Positions 24,580 through 33,319 of a stretch of DNA of 64,000 nt are shown in pieces. Position numbers and translations under genes: made by a program. Location of the stretch: positions 741,064 through 805,063 of the forward strand of contig NZ_JAANAT010000003.1 of NCBI RefSeq assembly GCF_011089895.1. The letters are read 5' to 3'. This stretch comes from Mucilaginibacter inviolabilis. GTDB lineage: Bacteria; Bacteroidota; Bacteroidia; Sphingobacteriales; Sphingobacteriaceae. The notes beneath the pieces were generated by a model. That model made no database searches and was not told the DNA's origin. It was given only the letters and a program-made list of their open reading frames with translations. Within the stretch, counting starts at the first letter, position 1; each line of letters opens with the position of its first letter.

Positions 24580-27396
24580 TTATTTGCTCAGGTACATTGA
24601 TTTCTCTTTGTACAAATGCCTGAAATAAGGATCCTGAAGGTTAGGGATAAAACGGATGGCTTCGCCGGTTGATTTCATTTCGGGTCCCAGTTCCTTGTTC
24701 ACTTCGGGGAATTTATCGAAGGAGAATACAGGCTCTTTGATGGCATAACCCCAAAGTTTGCGCTCGATAGTGAAATCTTTAAGTTTGTTAACACCAAGCA
24801 TTACCTTGGCGGCTATGTTGATGTAGGGTACGTCGTACGCTTTGGCAATGAATGGTACCGTACGAGAGGCACGTGGGTTAGCCTCAATCACATATACCTG
24901 GTCATTCTTAACCGCAAACTGGATGTTCAGCAAACCGCGTACATTTAAAGCCTTGGCTATTTTTATAGTATACTCCTCCATCTGGCTGATCACGTTGTCT
25001 GACAGGTCAAACGGGGGAAGTACAGAGAATGAGTCGCCGGAGTGGATACCTGCAGGCTCAATATGTTCCATCATACCTATAATGTGCACATCGTCTCCAT
25101 CGCTGATCGAGTCGGTTTCGGCCTCGGCAGCACGGTCAAGGAAGTGGTCGATCAGTACACGGTTTCCGGGAAGGTTTTTCAACAAGCTAACTACAGCCTT
25201 TTCCAGGTCTTCATCGTTGATCACAATGCTCATTCCCTGGCCACCTAATACATAACTTGGGCGTACCAATACGGGATAACCAACCTGGTGAGCTACTTCA
25301 AGAGCTTCTTCAGCGCTTTCGGCAACGCCATATTTAGGATAAGGAATTTCAAGATCTTTTAACAGGTCTGAGAAACGGCCCCGATCTTCGGCGATGTCCA
25401 TGTCGTTAAATGATGTACCGATAATCTTAATGCCATGTTCGTGCATTTTCTCGGCCATTTTTAACGCAGTTTGTCCGCCAAGCTGAACAATTACACCATA
25501 AGGTTTCTCCAGCTCGATGATCTCGCGTACATGCTCCCAGTATACCGGCTCAAAATAAAGCTTGTCGGCCATGTTAAAGTCGGTCGAAACAGTTTCAGGG
25601 TTACAGTTCACCATGATGGCTTCAAAACCTGATTCTTTGGCGGCAAGCAGGCCGTGTACACAGCTGTAATCAAATTCGATACCCTGGCCAATACGGTTAG
25701 GGCCCGATCCTAATACAATTATTTTCTTTTTATCAGACGATACTGATTCGTTCTCGCCTTCGTAGGTAGAGTAGTAGTATGGTGTTTTGGCCGGGAACTC
25801 TGCAGCGCAGGTATCAACCATTTTGTAAACACGGTTAATGCCGAGGGCTTTACGGCGCTGGTAAACGTCCTCTTCGGTTACGTTGCCCAATATGTAGGCT
25901 ATTTGAGTATCTGAGAACCCTTTTTGTTTCAGGGTGTACAGGAATTCCTCAGGGATGTTAGTTAAGGAATAGCGGCGCAGTTCGTTTTCCAGGTTTACCA
26001 CATCCTGGATCTGGTTCAGGAACCAGCGATCAATTTTGGTAACTTTACGTACCGATTCAATTGGCACTCCCAAACTTAATGCATCGTATACATGGAAAAG
26101 TCTGTCCCAGCTTGGGTGCTCCAGGCTGTGCATGATCTCTTCCAGGTTGCGGTTTTGGCGGCCGTCGGCACCTAAGCCAGCGCGACCGATCTCTAAACTC
26201 TGACAGGCTTTCTGCAATGCTTCTATAAAGCTGCGGCCAATACCCATCACTTCGCCTACCGATTTCATTTGCAAACCCAACTCGCGGTTAGCGCCTTTAA
26301 ACTTATCAAAGTTCCAGCGGGGTATTTTAACGATCACATAATCCAGCGTAGGCTCAAAATAAGCCGAAGTGGTTTTGGTGATCTGGTTTTCAATTTCGTC
26401 AAGGTTATAGCCTATAGCCAGTTTGGCAGCAATTTTGGCAATTGGATAACCAGTTGCTTTTGATGCCAGGGCTGATGAGCGTGAAACGCGGGGGTTAATT
26501 TCAATAGCGATGATAGATTCATCAGCCGGGTTAACCGAAAACTGTACGTTACAGCCGCCGGCAAAGTTACCAATGGCGCGCATCATTTTAATGGCCTGGT
26601 TCCGCATCTCCTGATAGCAACGATCGCTCAGAGTCATGGCAGGTGCCACGGTGATCGAGTCGCCGGTATGGATACCCATCGGGTCAAAGTTTTCGATAGA
26701 GCAGATAATGATCACATTATCATTGCTATCACGCAATAGCTCTAGCTCGTATTCTTTCCAGCCTAAAACCGCTTGCTCCACCAAAACCTCATGGGTTGGT
26801 GATGCCTGCAGACCACGGCTTAAAGCGGCATCAAATTCTTCTTTTTTGTGTACAAAACCGGCACCTTTACCACCCAGCGTATAGCTCGGACGGATAACCA
26901 GGGGAAAGCCGATTTCCTGAGCTGCTTCTTTGCCTTCTAAAAACGAGTTGGCAATTTTCGAAGTAGCAACACCCACCCCAATATCAACCATTAATTGGCG
27001 AAAAGCTTCGCGGTTTTCGGTTTTTTCTATCGCGGCCAAGTCAACGCCAACAATTTTGACGCCATATTTTTCCCAGATTCCGAGTTCAGCAACGCTGATA
27101 CAAAGGTTAAGGGCGGTCTGGCCTCCCATGGTAGGCAGTACTGCGTCAATTTGCTGTTCCTGTAATATTTTTTCAATACTTTCAGGTTCAAGTGGCAACA
27201 GATACACATGATCAGCAATAACCTTATCTGTCATGATAGTGGCAGGGTTACTGTTGATGATGGATACGGTAATGCCTTCGTCTTTCAGGGAAAGGGCGGC
27301 TTGTGAGCCAGCGTAATCAAATTCGCAGGCCTGGCCGATAATAATAGGGCCGGAGCCAATAATGAGAACAGATTTGATGGAATTATCTTTGGGCAT
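24580..27396 (-). CDS. carB: Carbamoyl-phosphate synthase large subunit without the MGS domain
   Basis: A 938-residue protein. Two homologous ATP-grasp halves are visible: the first starts at SVLIIGSGPIIIGQACEFDYAG and holds IRPSYTLGGKGAGF, the second starts at KKIIVLGSGPNRIGQGIEFDYS near residue 560 and holds VRPSYVLGGQGMS. The protein ends at FRHLYKEKSMYLSK, right after the second ATP-grasp domain, so the C-terminal 130-residue MGS-like allosteric domain of the 1073-residue E. coli enzyme is absent. This shorter form is usual in Bacteroidetes. It makes carbamoyl phosphate for pyrimidines and arginine, with ammonia from CarA, which is not in this window. Confidence 0.96.
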   Translation of the reverse strand: MPKDNSIKSVLIIGSGPIIIGQACEFDYAGSQAALSLKDEGITVSIINSNPATIMTDKVIADHVYLLPLEPESIEKILQEQQIDAVLPTMGGQTALNLCISVAELGIWEKYGVKIVGVDLAAIEKTENREAFRQLMVDIGVGVATSKIANSFLEGKEAAQEIGFPLVIRPSYTLGGKGAGFVHKKEEFDAALSRGLQASPTHEVLVEQAVLGWKEYELELLRDSNDNVIIICSIENFDPMGIHTGDSITVAPAMTLSDRCYQEMRNQAIKMMRAIGNFAGGCNVQFSVNPADESIIAIEINPRVSRSSALASKATGYPIAKIAAKLAIGYNLDEIENQITKTTSAYFEPTLDYVIVKIPRWNFDKFKGANRELGLQMKSVGEVMGIGRSFIEALQKACQSLEIGRAGLGADGRQNRNLEEIMHSLEHPSWDRLFHVYDALSLGVPIESVRKVTKIDRWFLNQIQDVVNLENELRRYSLTNIPEEFLYTLKQKGFSDTQIAYILGNVTEEDVYQRRKALGINRVYKMVDTCAAEFPAKTPYYYSTYEGENESVSSDKKKIIVLGSGPNRIGQGIEFDYSCVHGLLAAKESGFEAIMVNCNPETVSTDFNMADKLYFEPVYWEHVREIIELEKPYGVIVQLGGQTALKMAEKMHEHGIKIIGTSFNDMDIAEDRGRFSDLLKDLEIPYPKYGVAESAEEALEVAHQVGYPVLVRPSYVLGGQGMSIVINDEDLEKAVVSLLKNLPGNRVLIDHFLDRAAEAETDSISDGDDVHIIGMMEHIEPAGIHSGDSFSVLPPFDLSDNVISQMEEYTIKIAKALNVRGLLNIQFAVKNDQVYVIEANPRASRTVPFIAKAYDVPYINIAAKVMLGVNKLKDFTIERKLWGYAIKEPVFSFDKFPEVNKELGPEMKSTGEAIRFIPNLQDPYFRHLYKEKSMYLSK

Positions 27397-27409
27397 AGGG
27401 CTTTTTTTA

Positions 27410-27437
27410 AGTCAAAAGTTCTAAGTCAAAAGTTAAA
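27410..27437. repeat. Four AGTNNNA heptads in the carB leader
   Basis: Four 7-bp units in register, two of them AGTCAAA and two AGTTNNA, start 14 nt upstream of the carB start codon and would be in its mRNA leader. Confidence 0.7.
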
Positions 27438-27509
27438 GGCTTTTTAAGGCCCGTAAACGATTTTTCCTATGCACTGAAGGCGAGAAATCCCGACCTCAGT
27501 GTCGGGGTG

Positions 27510-27517
27510 CAAAGATA
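27510..27517 (-). promoter_or_regulatory. Possible -7 box of carB
   Basis: On the minus strand this reads TATCTTTG, a match to TAnnTTTG. Transcription would begin just before the hairpin at 27489-27506, giving a leader of about 105 nt. No clear -33 element is seen. Confidence 0.4.
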
Positions 27518-27789
27518 TGTTTTTGTTAAACTTTTTTTGTTATTTTTTTACAAAATTTCAGAAAGTCTCTATAACCTGATTTTGCATTGCTTTTCATGCA
27601 CTAAAATGTGTTTTTAAATACAAAAAATGTATTTTTAAATATTGTTGCGATAAACCAGTTCAAAACCCCTGTAGATATTGTGTTTTTACCTGTTTTTAAG
27701 GTAAATTATACCGAACTTTAAGTTGAGGCTCGTGTATAAGAATCGCCGAACTTTTATCTGTAGCTTACTGGTCAACCATCTGAATTAAA

Positions 27790-28314
27790 ATGATGAAGAA
27801 ACTTACATTTATTTTGCTTGCTTCAATTTTATTTTTAAACAGCTGTGCTATGATGCAACGTGTTGTAAAAGGGACATTTCCTTATACCGCTAATATGGTA
27901 ATCCCGGCATCAGCAAGTATAGGTGAACCCCATACCGCCATAAGTACCGCTAACAGCTTTGATCAGGATTTTACCAAAGATGGCAATAATGCGGGTAAAA
28001 TAAGTGAAGTACGCATCGTGTCAGCCAAACTGGAATCCAAAGACCCCGCTAACTATAATATTGGTAATGTTGTTTCGCTAAGATTATATATGGCCAAAGC
28101 TGATGGAAGCGAAGAGGTAATGGTTGCAATACGTAAGGATATTGCAGCTGCAGCAGGTAACAGTATTGTACTGGATATTGATAACTCCCATTTTCTTGAC
28201 GAGTTGGTGCGGCAACCCAGTGTACGCATCAGGATGGTTTACAAATTGCGTAAAGCCAATGATGTAGATGTAAGTTTGAAATTATCGCTGGGTATCGCTG
28301 CTGACCGGCAGTAG
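27790..28314 (+). CDS. Lipoprotein of unknown function (174 aa)
   Basis: The signal is MKKLTFILLASILFLNSC, with the lipid Cys at residue 20. The mature part is beta-rich and regular (VIPASASIGEPHTAISTANSFDQDF, ISEVRIVSAKLESKDPANYN, VVSLRLYMAKADGSEEVMVAIRKD), the look of a single Ig-like or C2-like sandwich. No named family comes to mind. The stop codon is directly next to the stop of the convergent TonB-domain gene, with no base between, so the two mRNAs must overlap at their 3' ends. Two ATG codons in a row make the exact start uncertain by one residue. Confidence 0.75.
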   Translation: MMKKLTFILLASILFLNSCAMMQRVVKGTFPYTANMVIPASASIGEPHTAISTANSFDQDFTKDGNNAGKISEVRIVSAKLESKDPANYNIGNVVSLRLYMAKADGSEEVMVAIRKDIAAAAGNSIVLDIDNSHFLDELVRQPSVRIRMVYKLRKANDVDVSLKLSLGIAADRQ

Positions 28315-29283
28315 TTAATTGCCAAGTGTAAAAGTAATAGGAACACTATATTGCACTCTTACAGGCATGCCGAATTGTGTGCCTGGTATCCATTTAGGTG
28401 ATTCCTTAAGCACCCGTATGGCTTCGTTATCAAAAATCGGCGTCACCGATTTGCTTACTTTTATATCAGAAAGCTCACCATTTTTTTCAACTACAAATGA
28501 GAGTATCACCTGGCCTTGTATGCCTTTTTGACGAGCCAGATCTGGGTATATAATGTTTCTCGACAAATATCGTCCAAAGCGTTCGATACCTCCTTTAAAC
28601 TCCGGCGGCACTCCTCTTGCGCCTGAGTAAGTGCTGGTTTTGCCATATCGGTTCGATGCATTTCCAATTAGTAGTTTGCCGTTGTCGTAACTTTCGGTGA
28701 AAGTGATGTGGTTGTTCCTATATTCGCCTTTCCAATTTCCATCTCTTCGACCGTTTTTGATATTACCTTCCTCCTCAACGTAAATGAATTTGTCATCGTA
28801 GCTTTTCATATAGCCATTCCCATCCTTTACAAGTACGTTTCCCAACGAATCATTACATGATTCTATCAGTGCGTCATTCCGGTATTCGCTTTCACGGGTT
28901 TCTTTTTCCGGATAGTTTAATAAAAGATAGCGTTTGCCATTTGGATAGTACAGGACCTCGTTCCCGGTTTTTGAGTTGTTTTTGTAGTTCGATAGCCGTT
29001 GTTTTAGACCGTTAGCATAATAGGTAATACGTGGCCCTTCATATTTGGGCGGATCGATACTTCTTGATTTTCCGACAAGTTTTTGGGCGCCATTGAGGTA
29101 AAATTCAACAACATTGTATAGTGTTGAAGCAGAATCGGGTTCTCTAACTATCCTGATATAATCGGCGCTGTCCCGAACATTTACATATTTACCATTGTTT
29201 TTCAGGAAATAAATATTTTGCCTTTGCGCAAAGCATATGCTTGCAGTTAATAGAAAGAGAGAAGTAAAAAATAATTTCATCAA
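28315..29283 (-). CDS. TonB C-terminal domain protein with MORN-like repeats
   Basis: A 322-residue protein that has a cleavable signal peptide (LLTASICFAQRQ) rather than the N-terminal membrane anchor of TonB. Residues 80-200 are toxin_antitoxin-style or MORN-like repeats of the pattern YYPNGKR..., YRNNHITFTESYDNGKL. The last 95 residues are the TonB C-terminal fold (IIYPDLARQKGIQGQVILSFVVEKNGELSDIKV and KWIPGTQFGMPVRVQYSVPITF). Without an anchor or proline-rich spacer it cannot easily transmit energy from ExbB/ExbD, so a structural or receptor-binding role in the periplasm is more likely. Such MORN-TonB fusions are common in this phylum. Confidence 0.8.
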   Translation of the reverse strand: MMKLFFTSLFLLTASICFAQRQNIYFLKNNGKYVNVRDSADYIRIVREPDSASTLYNVVEFYLNGAQKLVGKSRSIDPPKYEGPRITYYANGLKQRLSNYKNNSKTGNEVLYYPNGKRYLLLNYPEKETRESEYRNDALIESCNDSLGNVLVKDGNGYMKSYDDKFIYVEEEGNIKNGRRDGNWKGEYRNNHITFTESYDNGKLLIGNASNRYGKTSTYSGARGVPPEFKGGIERFGRYLSRNIIYPDLARQKGIQGQVILSFVVEKNGELSDIKVSKSVTPIFDNEAIRVLKESPKWIPGTQFGMPVRVQYSVPITFTLGN

Positions 29284-29429
29284 AACAGTGACGGTTTAGC
29301 ACACACAAAGCTACTGCAATAATTATAATTATGCCCAATAAAAGTAATCTGCCCGGTTTATACCTGGGCTTTGAAAATAGAAGATAATTAAGGGGGACTT
29401 CCTGAGTAATAAGAAAGCCCCGGTTTTTT

Positions 29430-32400
29430 TTAATATTTATAAATTTTGTAGCCTTTGGTTGTGCCCTTATTGTCGGTTACGTTGATTACATAATAGCCAG
29501 GCGATAAACCGTTAAGGTCAAGCTCATAATGTGTATTATTAATGTTCGAGAACTTTTTAACTGTATGCCCTGTCCCAAACTCAGTAAGCTGCAGATCCGA
29601 TATTTCAATGGAGTTATCCAGGTGCAATACGGAGGTTGCCGGATTTGGATAATAGGTGAGTTTGGATGTTGATGGGACTTTGGCCGGGATAACCTGATTG
29701 TTTTTGACATCAGCTACCGTGCCGGCGCCAACGGTGATGCGATAAATGGAGGCATCGGCGGCGCCAAGGGTAAAATTTATCGAATTATTGCTGATGTTTG
29801 ATGTAGTGCCGGCATATAACTCCTTCATCGCATAAGTGCCATTAGGCAGACCAATACGGCTGAAGTTTACAGTGTATGACTTGCTGCTGGTACCATAGTT
29901 AAATGCAGCCAGATATAAATAGTTACCAATACTACGGGCAAACAGTTCACTTGTTCCGGTGCCGGTATTGCCGTCAACCGGTCTGAAGGCAACTCCATTA
30001 CGCGCGATGTCCAATACATCCTGATTTTGGAAAAGAGTTTGCGCCCGGCCTGTCCATTGTCCGGTTGTGGAGTAGTTGTCGCCGGTAATTACGGTTCCTG
30101 TAATAACTCCAGAAGTGACTCGTATGTGATTAGTGCCCAATGTTTCGGTAGCTAAAACCTCATGATCAGCATCAATGTAATTATACATATAAGTTTGCCA
30201 CCAGCCATAGTTGGTGCTGTTAAGTGTATACTTTGCATCGTTCACAGATGAATAAGCATCACAGGCTATCCTGCGCATGTGTGCATAACGAGCAGTTGCC
30301 AGATTGGGCGAAATAGCCGCGTATACCAACATTTGCCCGGCCAGCTGATCGGTTAAATATTCCATACCTTGCCTGTATGCTTGCATTCCTGTGTGGATAT
30401 TGCCATCATAATAACTATCTGCTTCGATGGCTGCGTGCCCCAGGAAATCAATTTTGATCATCTGAAAGCCTGCAGTTTTAAAACGACCGATCATATAAGC
30501 TATCCGTTGCTTGGTGCCAGGGTGAGTAGGGTCCAGAGCACGGCAACCATCAAGATCATGATAGGCTCCATTTTCTTTCGCCCATATATCGGTATAATTA
30601 TAAGTGCTGCCCTCTACCGTGCGACTACTTTTGCCCCAATCAACAAACGGAGCCCAGTAAACGCCCGGTGTTAGTCCTTTGCTTTTAGCGTAATCTGCAA
30701 ATTGTTTCAGTTCGCTATCATTCAGGTTATCCCAATAGGAGTCAAGATCGATATAAGCTGTATTGCCATTGCGGAAACCGGTTAGATTGTTGGCGAAAAA
30801 ATCAACCACGCCTTTGGCATTGGTTAAGTTCAGGTTGCTTTGTATCGCTCCCCAACTATTCCAGCCAAATGGAGTGGATGATGTCCAGTTAAAAATGTAC
30901 GGAGGTTCGGCTATCCGGTTCGATTTTCCGTATTCTTCCATGCCGTCACGCCAGTCACTAAAAAAACCAACCATCATTTTGGGCGATTTACAGGTAGTTG
31001 CGCCCACACCAACCCAACCATGCCCTCTGACGTCGCGGGTTATATTTACATTGGTAAAACCGCCGAAAAGACTCAGCTGGGATAGCGTATTACCTGCTGA
31101 ACCTACCATCTGTACCCCAGATTTCCAATCCTTATGTTCAATAGAGCCTAGTATCAGTCCATTACGGCTGTTGTTATCATATAAAGCGCTAACTTCCGAA
31201 CTGGTAGTATTTACCGAACTGCTTAAAGATGCAGCATTGTATGAGATAAAAGTGTCATTATCGAAGGGTACATTTAATACCCGGTTATCTCCGCTTACGG
31301 GTAAAACAACATTATTGGATACCAGTGGAGTCATTCCATAGCTATTGGCACCTGTACCGTTCAGTAAAACTTCTGTATAAAAGTAACTTCGGTTATTATA
31401 TACATAAAATACCTGTTGCATGGGTATAAGGCCGTTACCTGAAAGAGAGATAATGTGTTTAGTGCCCGAACCCAGACCGTCGGAAACAGGCGTGGAACTA
31501 TAAGTGCGGGTAGAATAGTTAAGACTTGAATATAAATTATTTGATTGCGCAGTAGCATAAGCGTCGGTAATAACCTTAGTGCCATTAAAATAAACATTGT
31601 ATTTGCCAGAGGTTAGGTCATATTCAATGCGGCTGTTGGGTGCAAAACTTATATTTTTTGTGGTAGCTGGTATTGTTGCCAAGCTTAATCTATCGGCATT
31701 AGGTGCATACCATCCTGGATTGTTTAAAGTAATAGTGTTATTTCCAGCATTTAAAGCTACGGTTAGGGTTGCTGTTGCCACGGTGGTCCATCCCCCTGAC
31801 GGAACACAGGAAAGCTCTGTTGCGGCTGCATTATTTACAGATACAAAGAATGAACGTGGATCCTGGGTGGCATAATAAACAGTGAGTATATAGTTACCGG
31901 CAGTGCTTACATTCACAGTGTTAGTTACCGATCCTGTACCGAGGTTGCCCACCATTGATGCACCAGAACAAGATGGGCATGATTGTATATTGGCCCCGCC
32001 CGCTAATGTCCCGGCCTCAGCTTCGTAAAATATAGGGGCGATGCCTATCCGGTCTACATTTGGAGCCCACTGTAAGGCGTTATTATTTAATTTGATGGTA
32101 TTGGCCCCTGCCTGTAAATTAATAACCAGCGTAGTAGTTGCCACAGTACTCCAGCTCCCCGAATTACAGGCTACTATTACAGCAGAATCGTTGTTTACTG
32201 TTATGTATAAATTACGTGGGTCGGCGGTTAGGTAATTTACAGATAGAGTATATTGACCAGCAGTAGCCACATTAACCGGGATACTAAGTGTCCCGTTTGA
32301 TGGCCCGCCAAGATTACCCACTTGCTGCCCGCCAGAACTACTGCTATTGGTTTGTACAGCCGCGCCATTGGATATTGTACCCGATTCTGCTTCGGTCCAG

Positions 32401-32516
32401 GTAATTTGGGCAAATGTAACTTGCGTAATAAGAAGTAATAGGATGCTGAATAATGTAGTAAGCAGCTTTTGCCTGTTCTGCGGCAAAGCAGAGGGAATAA
32501 AACACACCTGTTTCAT
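29430..32516 (-). CDS. Secreted clan-D glycoside hydrolase with two CBMs and T9SS sorting domain
   Basis: I start the protein at the Met of MKQVCFIPSALPQ, which gives a signal peptide ending at VTFAQI; the upstream 33 residues of the open frame lack one. Domain order: CBM6/35-like module at about 40-160 (TEAESGTISNGA), a second at about 165-285 (YEAEAGTLAGGA), a beta-sandwich linker, then a GH27/GH36-like barrel starting FGWNSWGA, with KIDFLGHAAIEADS holding the likely nucleophile Asp. The last 80 residues (KLTYYPNPATSVLHLDN to GYKIYKY) are a type A T9SS sorting domain. It should be exported through the type IX system and act on galactosides or related plant or fungal glycans. Family number is uncertain. 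Confidence 0.85.
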   Translation of the reverse strand: MKQVCFIPSALPQNRQKLLTTLFSILLLLITQVTFAQITWTEAESGTISNGAAVQTNSSSSGGQQVGNLGGPSNGTLSIPVNVATAGQYTLSVNYLTADPRNLYITVNNDSAVIVACNSGSWSTVATTTLVINLQAGANTIKLNNNALQWAPNVDRIGIAPIFYEAEAGTLAGGANIQSCPSCSGASMVGNLGTGSVTNTVNVSTAGNYILTVYYATQDPRSFFVSVNNAAATELSCVPSGGWTTVATATLTVALNAGNNTITLNNPGWYAPNADRLSLATIPATTKNISFAPNSRIEYDLTSGKYNVYFNGTKVITDAYATAQSNNLYSSLNYSTRTYSSTPVSDGLGSGTKHIISLSGNGLIPMQQVFYVYNNRSYFYTEVLLNGTGANSYGMTPLVSNNVVLPVSGDNRVLNVPFDNDTFISYNAASLSSSVNTTSSEVSALYDNNSRNGLILGSIEHKDWKSGVQMVGSAGNTLSQLSLFGGFTNVNITRDVRGHGWVGVGATTCKSPKMMVGFFSDWRDGMEEYGKSNRIAEPPYIFNWTSSTPFGWNSWGAIQSNLNLTNAKGVVDFFANNLTGFRNGNTAYIDLDSYWDNLNDSELKQFADYAKSKGLTPGVYWAPFVDWGKSSRTVEGSTYNYTDIWAKENGAYHDLDGCRALDPTHPGTKQRIAYMIGRFKTAGFQMIKIDFLGHAAIEADSYYDGNIHTGMQAYRQGMEYLTDQLAGQMLVYAAISPNLATARYAHMRRIACDAYSSVNDAKYTLNSTNYGWWQTYMYNYIDADHEVLATETLGTNHIRVTSGVITGTVITGDNYSTTGQWTGRAQTLFQNQDVLDIARNGVAFRPVDGNTGTGTSELFARSIGNYLYLAAFNYGTSSKSYTVNFSRIGLPNGTYAMKELYAGTTSNISNNSINFTLGAADASIYRITVGAGTVADVKNNQVIPAKVPSTSKLTYYPNPATSVLHLDNSIEISDLQLTEFGTGHTVKKFSNINNTHYELDLNGLSPGYYVINVTDNKGTTKGYKIYKY

Positions 32517-32836
32517 AGTATAAGATTTAAGTTTAATTGGTTCAAATTGGTAAGATCTGAAGTTACTTCCTAACGTTGTGGCAGGGAGTCTCAGCTCTTT
32601 TTGCAGCAAGAGCAAAGGATTGCTATGCTTGCTTTATAAAGGTATTAATTAAATTTTATTAATGTCAATATTACATTAATAAAATTTAATTAATAGGTAA
32701 TACCTATTATCATCTCCCAATAAACTTATCGTTGGAAAAAGATGTATTCTTAAAATGGCATCGAAAAAATAAGCAATAATATACATGCCCGCTTAAAGCA
32801 GGGAGGTATAGAAGAGGTCTACGTGAGAGATTGGGG
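32517..32836. other. Gene-free region between panD and the glycosidase gene
   Basis: 320 bp with no coding frame. The centre is taken by an AT-rich perfect inverted repeat (32644-32694) followed by a near-palindrome TAATAGGTAATACCTATTA at 32691-32709. The rest shows no motif I can support. Confidence 0.6.
32644..32694. repeat. Perfect AT-rich inverted repeat, 22-nt arms
   Basis: Arms 32644-32665 and 32673-32694 are exact reverse complements (starting ATTAATTAAATTT) around a 7-nt loop. It lies about 130 bp upstream of the glycosidase start and 140 bp after the panD stop. It lacks G and C pairs and a T tail, so an operator or recombination site is as likely as a terminator. Confidence 0.8.
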
Positions 32837-33187
32837 TTATTTGATTAGCTTATTATCAGAATCGGGGAATATCAATATAGGTTCGTAAGAGCGGGCTTCT
32901 TCGGCTTCCATGTAAGCGTATGACATAATAATCACAATATCACCCACCTGGGCTAACCTTGCGGTAGCGCCATTAAGGCAAACGGTACCGCTACCACGTT
33001 CGCCCTTTATTACATATGTTTCGAAGCGAGCGCCGTTATTATTATTTACAATCTGCACCTTCTCGTTAGGTATAATATTGGCCGCCTCAATTAAATCTTC
33101 GTCAATTGTAATACTGCCCACATAATTCAGTTCGGCTTGCGTTACCTTAACCCGGTGAAGTTTGGACTTTAATACTTCAATAATCAT
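32837..33187 (-). CDS. panD: Aspartate 1-decarboxylase
   Basis: A 116-residue protein, the normal length. The self-cleavage site is Gly24-Ser25 in YVGSITID; cleavage gives the pyruvoyl group on Ser25. Other conserved parts are KLHRVKVTQAEL and ARLAQVGDIVIIMSYA. The enzyme makes beta-alanine from aspartate for pantothenate. PanC lies 132 nt upstream on the same strand, separated by a paired octad repeat, so the two may be co-transcribed. Confidence 0.96.
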   Translation of the reverse strand: MIIEVLKSKLHRVKVTQAELNYVGSITIDEDLIEAANIIPNEKVQIVNNNNGARFETYVIKGERGSGTVCLNGATARLAQVGDIVIIMSYAYMEAEEARSYEPILIFPDSDNKLIK

Positions 33188-33211
33188 GGCGCAAAGTTAG
33201 GAATAATTTAG

Positions 33212-33319
33212 TCTATTGGTTCATTGGTTTATAAGTTCATTGGTCTTGGCAGTGCAATATTCAATTACAGCAACATGGGGTGATAAACTAATGAACTAAT
33301 TAACCAGTGAACTAATGAG
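33212..33319. repeat. Inverted pair of 8-bp unit arrays between panC and panD
   Basis: Left arm (33212-33243) is four 8-bp units in exact register, two of them TTCATTGG. Right arm (33288-33319) is four 8-bp units of the same family on the other strand (TTCATTAG, TTCACTGG type). The right arm ends on the base before the panC stop codon. The arms can pair imperfectly around a 44-nt spacer. Confidence 0.8.

Larger units (their letters stand above)
27397..27789. other. Gene-free divergent region upstream of carB
   Basis: 393 bp between the divergent carB and lipoprotein genes. It holds heptads at 27410-27437, a hairpin CCCGAC/GTCGGG at 27489-27506, and a -7 box for carB at 27510-27517. The AT-rich part at 27518-27700 shows no further motif I can support, apart from repeated ATTTTTAAAT-like runs. 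Confidence 0.6.

Noticed and set aside
30763..31341. A 192-residue plus-strand frame across the glycosidase
   Set aside because: Antisense shadow of a gene with clear GH and CBM motifs.
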